Below, one piece after another: positions 1 to 6,440 of a stretch of DNA of 8,127 nucleotides. A model generated the notes under the pieces. It saw only the letters and a list, made by a program, of their open reading frames with translations, made no database searches and was not told the DNA's origin. The translations under genes and the position numbers were made by a program. Numbering within the stretch: the first letter of the stretch is position 1; every line of letters starts with the position of its first letter. Source of the DNA: an uncultured Mailhella sp. (lineage in GTDB: Bacteria; Desulfobacterota; Desulfovibrionia; Desulfovibrionales; Desulfovibrionaceae); NCBI GenBank assembly GCA_944324625.1, contig CALUWZ010000073.1, forward strand, positions 1-8,127, given 5' to 3'.

Positions 1-759
1 CATGACGGACAAAAAGAAGAATTATGCAGCCAAGCCATTTCCAAAATAAAAATTAACTTCATAGCCGAAAAAATAAAAGAACACTTAAAATTGGAAAACA
101 ATGCACTGCTTTTGGAAGCCGGTACGGGCGAAGCCACCTCTCTCGTTCCGCTTATGAAAAATCTTTCTTCAGATATCAGCTGCATGGGATTTGACATTTC
201 CTTATCAAGAATTCAGGCAGGAATCGGCTTCTGCAAAAAGCATTCTGTCAACCCGAAACTGTTTTGCGCCGACATGCTGCACATTCCCCTGCCCGACAGC
301 TGCGCAGACATTGTCTTTACCTCTCATGCCATTGAACCCAATACAAACAAAGAAAAGGAAGTTTTTGCAGAACTATTTCGTGTCAGTTCCCGATATCTTA
401 TTCTGATTGAACCCAGTTATGAACTTGGAAACGAAGAAACCAAAAAAAATATTGAGAAACACTGCTATATCAAAAATCTGAAACAGGCGGTTTTATCCTT
501 TGACTGCGAAATTCTTTATCATGATTTAATGCCGATCAGCACTTATACAAACATGTCCGAAATTTTTATAATCGAAAAGAAAATGACAGCCCCAAAAAAC
601 AGCAAAAGCTTTGTTTGCCCGCAGTGCAAAAAAGAACTGATTCTTCACAACAACAATTATTTTTGCTCTGAATGTTCCGTGGTTTATCCTATTCTCAACA
701 ATATCCCGGATCTGAACATCAATCACGGAATTTTGTTTTCCCATTATCTGAATGCATAA
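1..759 (+). CDS. SAM-dependent methyltransferase with C-terminal Trm112-like zinc ribbon (5' partial)
   Basis: The frame is open from base 1 to the TAA at 757-759 (252 codons), so the gene begins upstream of the window. A TTG at 91 could serve as a start, but no Shine-Dalgarno precedes it and the upstream residues read as a normal amphipathic N-terminal segment. Numbering from base 1, class I Rossmann methyltransferase motifs are visible: motif I LEAGTGEA (38-45), the acidic residue after strand 2 in GFDIS (63-67), ADMLHIPLPD (90-99), then FTSHAIEPN and a late IEPSYE segment. A separate C-terminal module carries CPQC (206-209) and CSEC (222-225) followed by VVYPILNNIPDL, the pattern of Trm112/UPF0434-type zinc ribbons. 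It presumably transfers a methyl group from SAM. The substrate (small molecule, sugar or macromolecule) cannot be read from the sequence. The neighbour on its right is convergent and gives no functional clue. Confidence 0.8.
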   Translation, partial: HDGQKEELCSQAISKIKINFIAEKIKEHLKLENNALLLEAGTGEATSLVPLMKNLSSDISCMGFDISLSRIQAGIGFCKKHSVNPKLFCADMLHIPLPDSCADIVFTSHAIEPNTNKEKEVFAELFRVSSRYLILIEPSYELGNEETKKNIEKHCYIKNLKQAVLSFDCEILYHDLMPISTYTNMSEIFIIEKKMTAPKNSKSFVCPQCKKELILHNNNYFCSECSVVYPILNNIPDLNINHGILFSHYLNA

Positions 760-788
760 AAAAAGCCCTCATTTGAGGGCTTTTTTTT
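757..788. terminator. Bidirectional rho-independent terminator
   Basis: The hairpin is GCCCTC (765-770), loop ATTT, GAGGGC (775-780). Eight T follow at 781-788 and an A-run precedes it on the left, so the stem extends with A:T pairs and the structure works on both strands. It overlaps the methyltransferase stop codon and lies 27 bases beyond the hemA stop, so it probably ends both convergent transcripts. Confidence 0.93.
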
Positions 789-815
789 GCAGTTTCAAAA
801 ATCATTTTCCGAAAA

Positions 816-2111
816 TTACTCGTCAAGCTTCAATACCTGACGGATAAGCGCGGTATTTTGTTCTCCGCTGTTATGCTTATAACTGTTGTGCAGATAATCA
901 AGCGGAGCATGATGGCATTTGCGCACAATGGAATGAGCCATTTTTTCCAATGCCTCCTGCAGTTCCGCACTGTGTATTCCGAGGTGTTCAAGATTGCGCA
1001 ACGTTTTTGCCACTTCCTCGGAAGCAATTTTGCTGCCTTTGTTTTCAATATCCATGATAGTCGGCATTAAAGACAAGGAACCGCGCCAAAATTCAAAAGC
1101 TTTAACTTCTTCGTCAACGATCTGCGAAGCTTTGCTGGCTTCTGTTTTTCTGTTGGCAAGGTTTTCTTCCACGACTTCTTTCAAATCGTCAATGTCATAC
1201 ACATACACATTGTCCAAATGGTTGACGGCGGGGTCAATATCGCGGGGCATTGCAATATCAATTAGGAACATGGGACGTTTTTTGCGTTTTTGCATAACAT
1301 CCTGCATAAATTCCGCATGAATGATAGGTTCCATGGAACCTGTTGAGCTTATCACAATGTCCGTATCGACAAGACAGCTTTCCAAAGCGTCAAACGTATA
1401 CGCTTCACCGCCGATTTTCTGTACCAATTCTTCGGCACGGGACAATGTTCTGTTAACGATTTTCAATTCTTTGATCCCGCAGTGCATAAGATGCATGGCG
1501 GCAAGCTCCGCCATTTCGCCTGCACCAAGCAAAAGCGCCTTGTGTTCGCTCATATCGTCAAAAATACGCTTGGCAAGTTCCACTGCGGCATAGCTTATGG
1601 AAACGGCACTGGATGCCACGGCAGTTTCGCTGCGGACCCTTTTGGCCACGGAAAACGCTTTATGCAGAAGCCTGTTGATTAAAAGTCCCGCATGCCCTGC
1701 ATTGACGGAAAGACGGTATGCCGCTTTAAGCTGTCCCAAAATCTGCGGTTCGCCGAGAACAAGAGAATCCAGACTGGAAGCAACCCTGAACAAATGGCGA
1801 ACAGCCTCCATATCTTCATAATGGTACATACAGGCACGCAGTTCATTGATATCCGCGCCCTTTGTTTCGCACCAGACTTTCAGCAAATCTTCATAATCAC
1901 CGTCATAAACGACAATCATTTCCACCCTGTTGCAGGTGGATAAAATCAGCGATTCTTTTACGGCCAATTTATTTTCTACAGAGGATATTCCCTGCTTATG
2001 ACACAAAAACGGCCATTTTTCGGGTGAAGTAAATTCCACCAAAGCAAATTTTTCACGCACTTCAACTTGGGCTGTGCGATGGTTTAATCCGATAAGATGA
2101 ATGGTCGACAT
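816..2111 (-). CDS. hemA: Glutamyl-tRNA reductase
   Basis: This cytoplasmic NADPH-dependent enzyme reduces glutamyl-tRNA(Glu) to glutamate-1-semialdehyde, the first committed step of C5-pathway tetrapyrrole synthesis. The 431 residues are of normal family length. Visible signatures are GLNHRTA (8-14) at the N-terminus, the catalytic cysteine Cys60 within STCNR (58-62), EPQILGQLK (121-129), the NADPH-binding GAGEMA (196-201), IVNRT (218-222), and IDIAMPRDIDP (284-294). A helical C-terminal dimerisation region follows. The ATG at 2111 fits the family N-terminus. Only 10 bases separate it from the stop of the upstream membrane-protein gene, and those bases show no good Shine-Dalgarno, so translational coupling is likely. 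It is the last gene of the three-gene tetrapyrrole operon and is probably transcribed from the promoter near 3690. A fold resembling shikimate dehydrogenase is expected in the middle domain, but HemA is the only reasonable call. Confidence 0.97.
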   Translation of the reverse strand: MSTIHLIGLNHRTAQVEVREKFALVEFTSPEKWPFLCHKQGISSVENKLAVKESLILSTCNRVEMIVVYDGDYEDLLKVWCETKGADINELRACMYHYEDMEAVRHLFRVASSLDSLVLGEPQILGQLKAAYRLSVNAGHAGLLINRLLHKAFSVAKRVRSETAVASSAVSISYAAVELAKRIFDDMSEHKALLLGAGEMAELAAMHLMHCGIKELKIVNRTLSRAEELVQKIGGEAYTFDALESCLVDTDIVISSTGSMEPIIHAEFMQDVMQKRKKRPMFLIDIAMPRDIDPAVNHLDNVYVYDIDDLKEVVEENLANRKTEASKASQIVDEEVKAFEFWRGSLSLMPTIMDIENKGSKIASEEVAKTLRNLEHLGIHSAELQEALEKMAHSIVRKCHHAPLDYLHNSYKHNSGEQNTALIRQVLKLDE

Positions 2112-2121
2112 GGCTTATACA

Positions 2122-2937
2122 CTAAAAACTGTGATGAGTTGGTAAAAAGGTGTTCACGACAAAAATGGAAAACATGGCAATTACAAACACAATTATGGCG
2201 AGTTTTGCGGTTTTTCGTCCGTTTGTGCCATGAACTTTTCTTTCATAAAACAAATATCCGTAAAGCGCAAGAATAATCAGGGAGATGATTTCCTTCGGGT
2301 CAAAACTGAAAAAACGCCCCCATGCCATGTAGGCCCATACAAAACCGGACACAAGCCCGACTGTGTATACGGGAAAACCTATATTGGCGGCAACAAGGTT
2401 TATTCTGTCAAGAGCACTGAGAGAAGGAATGTTTTTGGGCAGATGAATAAGCTTTGTTTTATTTTTCAAAAGTTTTTCCTGCCAAAGAAACAATGTTCCG
2501 GCCCCTGCGGAAATCCCCATAAGGCCTATGCCTGCAAAAATAAGAAATAAATGGATAAGCAGCAGAGGACCGACCACCAGATTTTCCATAGGTTTTTCCT
2601 GATGCAGAAAAATAATGGCAGACAAAAGCAAAATAAAACAAAGGGGGGCCACAAAAATAAAAAGGGTAACATGCCGCAGTTTATAATAAATCAAGAATGA
2701 AATTAAAAGCAGTGACCAGCAGAGCGGAATAAGATACCATGAACGCAGAACCAAAATTTCCATGTCCCTGATAAAGGTTACGCTCAGAAGCAAAGACAGC
2801 AAAACAAAGCTTGTGCCCAGACAGCAGAGAGCTTTTTTTTGCGCAGAAGCGGTCAGATTCCCGATCATGCCGTAATACAGCAAAGCCGTGGCCACGGCGC
2901 ACAGCACTAGGGAAGAAAGAGAAAGTGTAACTAACAT
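2122..2937 (-). CDS. HemX/CcsA-type cytochrome c assembly family membrane protein
   Basis: The 271-residue protein is strongly hydrophobic with about eight predicted membrane spans (roughly 3-23, 36-56, 67-86, 91-111, 123-150, 184-205, 217-231, 244-264). It has the short form of the CytC_asm domain: a conserved His129 in LLLIHLFLIFAG, a GAGTLFLWQEKLLKNK segment (145-160), LSALDRINLVAANIGFP (173-189), and WGRFFSFDPKE (206-216), which resembles the tryptophan-rich haem-handling motif of CcsA/ResC but is shortened. In this family HemX proteins lie next to hemA and, in Bacillus, affect HemA protein level, while CcsA proteins export or present haem for cytochrome c maturation. The size and position beside hemA favour a HemX-like role, but the sequence alone does not decide. 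The ATG at 2937 is supported by AAGGA (complement of 2944-2948) six bases upstream. The gene starts 20 bases after the dehydrogenase gene and ends 10 bases before hemA, so all three form one operon. Confidence 0.85.
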   Translation of the reverse strand: MLVTLSLSSLVLCAVATALLYYGMIGNLTASAQKKALCCLGTSFVLLSLLLSVTFIRDMEILVLRSWYLIPLCWSLLLISFLIYYKLRHVTLFIFVAPLCFILLLSAIIFLHQEKPMENLVVGPLLLIHLFLIFAGIGLMGISAGAGTLFLWQEKLLKNKTKLIHLPKNIPSLSALDRINLVAANIGFPVYTVGLVSGFVWAYMAWGRFFSFDPKEIISLIILALYGYLFYERKVHGTNGRKTAKLAIIVFVIAMFSIFVVNTFLPTHHSF

Positions 2938-2957
2938 ACTGTTTCCTTGTTATCACC

Positions 2958-3671
2958 TTATTGTTTTTCTTTTATATGAATAAGTTCCCTGTCATCAATT
3001 TCGGAAATAACGGCATCGGGCAAAACCTGCGCCAATTTCCGATGCAGTTCGGGAAATTTCCGCAGTTCCAAAAGCCCCATGATTTCCTCGCGAAAATCCT
3101 TTGCAACCAAAGCGCGGAAGATATCCGCCCTTTTGTATTCCGCCACATTTTCCAAAATAAGCGGCCGCAGAAATTTCAAAAGCCGCAAATAAGGAACATA
3201 GCTTTTTGAAATCCAGTTGTTTAAATCATCTTTTAAAGCTTTTGTAAATGCCGGACTTACCCCCGAACTGGAAAGGGCCAGCACCAGATTGTCATAATCC
3301 AAATGGGCAGGAACAATAAAATCTCCCAATACGGGATTGTCAATCACATTGCAGTGAATGTTTTTCTGCAGGCAAAGCTTGGCAAAATCATTATTCACTT
3401 CAGAAGAACCCGTAGCCGCAAAAGCAAGACGCACATTTTCCAAATCATCGGATTTAAAATTCCTGTGCAGATACGTCACCTCTGCCTGCAAAGAATATTC
3501 TTCAGAAAAAGCCGTAAAAAAATCCTCTCTGCAGAGATACGGATCAATCACAAGTATTTCAAGGGGATTGGCTTTCATAAGCGAGGCAATTTTTCTTCTT
3601 GCAACGCGCCCTGCACCGAGAACCAAACATTTACAGCTTGTAATATCTAAGAATAAAGGATAATATTTCAT
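2958..3671 (-). CDS. Precorrin-2 dehydrogenase (siroheme synthase N-terminal/Met8 type)
   Basis: It oxidises precorrin-2 to sirohydrochlorin with NAD+. Some family members also insert iron to give siroheme, while others leave that to a separate CbiK/SirB chelatase. The 237 residues match the CysG N-terminal/Met8 module without the methyltransferase half. Visible are MKYYPLFLD at the start, the NAD-binding loop LGAGRVARRK (18-27), AFAATGS (83-89), CNVIDNPVLGDFIVPA (107-122) containing Asp111 at the position of the catalytic aspartate, and LALSSSGVSP (131-140). The family glycine-rich loop is usually GGG; here the middle glycine is alanine. The family-typical MKYYP start makes the ATG at 3671 secure. 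It is first in the operon with the HemX-like gene and hemA. In sulfate reducers siroheme serves dissimilatory sulfite reductase and is also an intermediate to haem by the Ahb route, which would explain co-expression with hemA. Whether this copy has chelatase activity is unknown. Confidence 0.9.
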   Translation of the reverse strand: MKYYPLFLDITSCKCLVLGAGRVARRKIASLMKANPLEILVIDPYLCREDFFTAFSEEYSLQAEVTYLHRNFKSDDLENVRLAFAATGSSEVNNDFAKLCLQKNIHCNVIDNPVLGDFIVPAHLDYDNLVLALSSSGVSPAFTKALKDDLNNWISKSYVPYLRLLKFLRPLILENVAEYKRADIFRALVAKDFREEIMGLLELRKFPELHRKLAQVLPDAVISEIDDRELIHIKEKQ

Positions 3672-3676
3672 ATCCC

Positions 3677-3703
3677 AAAGTATAGAACTTTATGCTATAC
3701 TTT
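3677..3703. repeat. Perfect 9-bp inverted repeat, candidate operator
   Basis: AAAGTATAG (3677-3685) and CTATACTTT (3695-3703) are exact reverse complements separated by nine bases (AACTTTATG). The repeat lies between the divergent dehydrogenase and acidic-protein genes and each arm contains a TATACT -10 box, one per strand. It may be an operator for a dimeric regulator or simply result from two back-to-back -10 elements. The arms do not match the Fur, Rex, HcpR/CRP or NrdR sites I know. Confidence 0.6.
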
Positions 3704-3707
3704 TCAA
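3679..3707 (-). promoter_or_regulatory. Sigma70-type promoter for the tetrapyrrole operon
   Basis: On the minus strand TTGAAA (complement of 3702-3707) and TATACT (complement of 3679-3684) are exactly 17 bases apart. The expected transcription start falls at 3672-3671, which is the A of the dehydrogenase ATG or one base before it. If this promoter is used, the operon message is leaderless or nearly so. Only a weak GGGA lies just upstream of that ATG, consistent with this. Confidence 0.6.
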
Positions 3708-3724
3708 GACAAAATTGCTATAAA
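3693..3724 (+). promoter_or_regulatory. Two tandem extended -10 elements upstream of the acidic-protein gene
   Basis: TGCTATACT (3693-3701) and TGCTATAAA (3716-3724) are both TGn-extended -10 boxes, 23 bases apart, and neither has a convincing -35. Either would give a leader of roughly 30-55 bases before the ATG at 3760. The first box abuts the -35 of the minus-strand promoter (3702-3707), so polymerase could not sit on both at once. Confidence 0.45.
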
Positions 3725-3759
3725 AAGCCATAAGGCCAATACCCAGAAAGGAATACAAT

Positions 3760-4089
3760 ATGAAATCAATCAAAACCTCTCCCGAATTCATGAATCTGTC
3801 CGAAGACGAAATCGTAAAAGCATTGGATGATTTTGAAAATCAATTTGAAACGGAAGACGATGTGGATTCCGAAGTGGAACCTGACGATCCCATTGTCAAA
3901 GAAGTTGCAAGACTTATCAACGAATACACCAACCGCTTTGACGAACTTATCGCCGAAGCCGGCGAAGGCGACGACCTGCCTGAAGAAATTTTTGAGTACG
4001 AACCTGAAATCATTATCGAACGCGTAGCCTATGAGATTTTTATGGACGCCGTGCATGACTCCATGCAGGACGCAGACGATTATGAATAA
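3760..4089 (+). CDS. Very acidic small protein of unknown function
   Basis: I do not recognise this 109-residue protein. It is a real gene by context: AGAAAGGA lies just upstream of the ATG at 3760, promoter-like boxes precede it, and a terminator-like hairpin follows. I count 37 Asp/Glu against 7 Lys/Arg, a net charge near -30, with no cysteine or tryptophan. Residues 23-48 are almost a continuous acidic tract (EDDVDSEVEPDD). Residues 44-67 and 81-102 look helical, with hydrophobic residues spaced for packing (IVKEVARLINEYTNRFDELI; IIIERVAYEIFMDAV). No signal peptide or membrane span is seen, so it is probably cytosolic. It lies before nadK and diverges from the tetrapyrrole operon, which does not assign a role. 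A nucleic-acid mimic, a metal- or cation-binding protein, or a partner of a basic protein are all possible and unproven. Confidence 0.8.
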   Translation: MKSIKTSPEFMNLSEDEIVKALDDFENQFETEDDVDSEVEPDDPIVKEVARLINEYTNRFDELIAEAGEGDDLPEEIFEYEPEIIIERVAYEIFMDAVHDSMQDADDYE

Positions 4090-4124
4090 TCCCCGCAGAA
4101 ATATTTTTGCCGAAAACAAATAAC

Positions 4125-4147
4125 TGCCCCCTCACGGGGGTATTTTT
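4125..4147 (+). terminator. Terminator or attenuator hairpin between acidic-protein gene and nadK
   Basis: CCCCC (4127-4131), loop TCAC, GGGGG (4136-4140) forms a short strong stem that can extend by G:T and T:A pairs, followed by TATTTTT. It is only suited to rightward transcription, since no T-run follows on the other strand. It ends 12 bases before the nadK ATG, so partial readthrough or regulated termination would set nadK expression unless nadK has its own promoter. Confidence 0.75.
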
Positions 4148-4159
4148 GCCTGCCATACC

Positions 4160-5092
4160 ATGTATTCAGAAATTCAAAACGGAAAAAAATCCAATGAATT
4201 CGCGCTTCATAATTTTCTTCTTGTTGTAAAAGAAAACCATGAAGATGCACACCATCTTGCCCAAACAATTAAAGCATGGCTTGAAGAAAAATCCCTTTCT
4301 GCTTCAATTGTCAATGCTTTCATAGAAAAAAGCGAACTGCTGGAACAAACCCAAAAACACGATATCGCCGTTATTTTGGGCGGTGACGGCACAATTTTGG
4401 GAATTTCCAGAAACATGTATGAAAACCCCATTCCGCTTGTGGGAATAAATTTCGGGAAAGTCGGCTTTCTTGCAGATATTGCGCCCGACAAATGGGAAGA
4501 GGGTCTGAATAATCTTTTAAGCGGCAAATACCAAATCCAAAATGTCACCCCCCTGCACTTTGACCAGTGCCGCAACAACCACATTATCCATTCGGGCATA
4601 GCCATGAATGACGTGGTGGTTTCCAGAGGTGCCGTAGCAAAATCCATCTATATCAATCTTTGCATTGACGATGTTTTTTTAAGCAATCTGCACTGTGACG
4701 GTCTGATCTGTTCCGCTCCCCTCGGCGCAACCGCCTATGCGGCTTCAGCCCACGGCCCGCTGGCATTTCCTGCTCTTGACGCCCATATTCTGACACCCAT
4801 AAGCCCCTTTGCAGGCTCTTTTCCTCCCCTTGTCATGCCGAGAGAAAGCACCATTCAAATCACCAGTCTTGAAGACAGAGAAGCTTTCATTACGGTTGAC
4901 GGGCAGGATGTTTACGAAGTTTTGGAAGGCGACATGATTTTCGTCAAAAGCGCCGAACACAAAATATCCATGTTTGTCAGTGATCCGCGCTGGTTTTGGA
5001 AGCGTCTCGGCGACAGGGGATTCATTATGCCCGGTCCGGGAAAATACAGCAGAGAATACAAAAAACAGACAATACTTAAAGAAAAACTTTAA
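4160..5092 (+). CDS. nadK: NAD kinase
   Basis: It phosphorylates NAD+ at the 2'-hydroxyl of the adenosine ribose to make NADP+, and is cytoplasmic. The 310 residues fit the family. Visible are an N-terminal Rossmann-like strand FLLVVKENHEDA (19-30), the GGDGT motif (74-78) with catalytic Asp76, VGINFGKVGFLADI (94-107), MNDVVVSRG (149-157), and DGLICSAPLGATAY (180-193), followed by HILTPISPF and TVDGQD in the beta-sandwich half. The usual STPTGSTAY segment reads SAPLGATAY here, an unusual departure. The ATG at 4160 is the only ATG in frame before the conserved core. It has no clear Shine-Dalgarno and sits 12 bases after a terminator-like hairpin, so initiation or transcription is unusual. A NadK product would supply NADP(H), which HemA uses as NADPH, but this link is general and not specific. 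No strong terminator follows, only a T-rich stretch. Confidence 0.95.
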   Translation: MYSEIQNGKKSNEFALHNFLLVVKENHEDAHHLAQTIKAWLEEKSLSASIVNAFIEKSELLEQTQKHDIAVILGGDGTILGISRNMYENPIPLVGINFGKVGFLADIAPDKWEEGLNNLLSGKYQIQNVTPLHFDQCRNNHIIHSGIAMNDVVVSRGAVAKSIYINLCIDDVFLSNLHCDGLICSAPLGATAYAASAHGPLAFPALDAHILTPISPFAGSFPPLVMPRESTIQITSLEDREAFITVDGQDVYEVLEGDMIFVKSAEHKISMFVSDPRWFWKRLGDRGFIMPGPGKYSREYKKQTILKEKL

Positions 5093-5119
5093 TTTTTTCA
5101 TTTTTCTTTTTAATTTTTC

Positions 5120-5148
5120 TTGAAAATATTAACAGTTGCAGATATATT
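5120..5148 (+). promoter_or_regulatory. Sigma70-type promoter for tyrS
   Basis: TTGAAA (5120-5125) and TATATT (5143-5148) are separated by exactly 17 bases. The start site would be near 5155, giving a leader of about 23 bases that contains GAGGTG (5167-5172) five bases before the tyrS ATG. The leader is too short for a T-box or similar riboswitch. Confidence 0.75.
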
Positions 5149-5177
5149 ACTGCGAACATTCAACTTGAGGTGCATAC

Positions 5178-6386
5178 ATGAGTTCAGCTTTTAAAAGTAT
5201 TGATGAACAAATTAAAATCATACGCCGCGGCATTGTTGATTTGATCAGTGAAGAAGATTTGCGGAAAAAACTGGCAAGAAACAAACCGCTCAATATCAAA
5301 GTCGGCTTTGACCCCACTGCTCCCGACCTGCATTTGGGCCATACCGTTGTTATCCACAAAATGCGTCATTTCCAAGAGCTCGGACATAATGTAACCTTTT
5401 TGATCGGCGATTTCACAGGCAGAATCGGCGATCCTTCAGGACGTTCCGAAACCCGCCCTCCGCTTACGGAAGAACAGGTTATTGCCAACGCCAACACCTA
5501 TAAGGAACAGATTTTCAAAATCCTTGACCCCGAAAAAACAACTGTGGCTTTCAACTCCAAATGGCTGAACGCCCTGACGCCGACGGAATTTCTGCGCCTT
5601 ATGAGCAGCTGCACCGTTGCCCGCATGCTTGAACGCGACGATTTTTCCAAACGCTACAGAGAAGAACGTCCCATTGCCATTCACGAATTTTTCTATCCCC
5701 TTGCCCAAGCCTATGATTCCGTCGCCCTGCAGACTGACGTGGAAATGGGCGGCACCGACCAGACGTTTAACCTTCTCATGGGCCGCACCCTGCAAAGCCA
5801 CTACGGCCAAGAACCGCAGTGCATTATCACGGTTCCTCTGCTCGAAGGACTTGACGGCATCAGAAAAATGTCCAAATCCTACGGCAACTATATCGGCATT
5901 TCCGAAGAACCGAAAGACCAGTTCGGCAAAGCCATGAGCATTTCCGACGAACTCATGTGGCGCTACTATGAACTTATTTCCAGCAAAACGCTCGAAGAAA
6001 TTGCTCAAATGAAAACAGACGTGGAAACAGGCGTGCGCCATCCCAAAACAGTCAAAGAAGAACTTGCCTTTGAAATCGTCGAACGCTACCACGGCAAAGA
6101 AAAAGCCGAAGAAGCAAGACAGGGATTCAATGCCGTATTTGCAAAAGGCGGCGTTCCTGAAGACGCCCCAAAATACGAATGCAGCGAAGGTGACGAAAGC
6201 ATGCCGATCAATTTCCTTGCCGCCAGCGGACTCATCAAATCCAAAAGCGAGGCAAAACGCTTGGTGACGGCAAATGCGCTTTCCGTCAATGACGAAAAAT
6301 ATACCGATCCGTATGCTCCCCTCGCAAAGGGCGAATACACCGTAAAATGCGGCAAAAAGGGATTTTTGATTCTTACCGTAAAATAA
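5178..6386 (+). CDS. tyrS: Tyrosyl-tRNA synthetase
   Basis: This cytoplasmic class I aminoacyl-tRNA synthetase charges tRNA(Tyr) with tyrosine. The 402 residues are a normal length. The Rossmann catalytic domain carries the HIGH-type motif HLGH (52-55) in [29 protein letters not shown] (77-93), the tyrosine-pocket region [10 protein letters not shown] (171-180) and [11 protein letters not shown] (185-195), and KMSKS (230-234). The C-terminal S4 RNA-binding domain (about 343-402) shows [19 protein letters not shown]. The KMSKS form, rather than KFGKT, places it with the TyrZ-like branch of bacterial TyrRS. The ATG at 5178 has a good Shine-Dalgarno GAGGTG. It appears to be a monocistronic unit with its own promoter and terminator. 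The bases between nadK and this gene show no T-box. Confidence 0.97.
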   Translation: MSSAFKSIDEQIKIIRRGIVDLISEEDLRKKLARNKPLNIKVGFDPTAPDLHLGHTVVIHKMRHFQELGHNVTFLIGDFTGRIGDPSGRSETRPPLTEEQVIANANTYKEQIFKILDPEKTTVAFNSKWLNALTPTEFLRLMSSCTVARMLERDDFSKRYREERPIAIHEFFYPLAQAYDSVALQTDVEMGGTDQTFNLLMGRTLQSHYGQEPQCIITVPLLEGLDGIRKMSKSYGNYIGISEEPKDQFGKAMSISDELMWRYYELISSKTLEEIAQMKTDVETGVRHPKTVKEELAFEIVERYHGKEKAEEARQGFNAVFAKGGVPEDAPKYECSEGDESMPINFLAASGLIKSKSEAKRLVTANALSVNDEKYTDPYAPLAKGEYTVKCGKKGFLILTVK

Positions 6387-6412
6387 AAAAAGGCTCTTCG
6401 GAGCCTTTTTTT
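6385..6412. terminator. Bidirectional terminator with TTCG tetraloop
   Basis: AGGCTC (6391-6396), loop TTCG, GAGCCT (6401-6406) with C closing on G gives the very stable C(UUCG)G tetraloop. Six A (6385-6390) and six T (6407-6412) extend the stem and supply a U-run for both strands. It separates tyrS from the convergent gene that ends at 6441. Confidence 0.95.
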
Positions 6413-6440
6413 CTGTATAAATTCAAACAAAAAACAAAAC

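Noticed and set aside
91..93. TTG as the true start of the first gene
   Set aside because: The frame is open upstream to base 1, there is no Shine-Dalgarno before the TTG, and the preceding residues fit the protein. I treat the gene as 5' partial.
4095..4110. 16-base near-palindrome GCAGAAATATTTTTGC
   Set aside because: One mismatch, AT-rich, without a loop, and it matches no operator I know; kept only as part of the nadK leader remark.
5081..5099. Possible nadK terminator GAAAAA...TTTTTC
   Set aside because: The stem is almost only A:T with six pairs, too weak to call a terminator; the T-rich stretch after it may still slow polymerase.
5093..5177. T-box or other riboswitch upstream of tyrS
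   Set aside because: The transcribed leader from the predicted promoter is only about 23 bases, far too short, and no T-box core is visible.
5350..5358. Perfect DnaA-box sequence TTATCCACA
   Set aside because: A single box inside the tyrS coding sequence (codons for VVIHK) with no cluster or AT-rich unwinding region nearby; chance is sufficient.
5436..6092. Long open frame (218 codons) on the minus strand
   Set aside because: It lies fully antisense to tyrS, which has all family motifs. The product is a low-complexity F/H/G-rich shadow with no recognisable domain.
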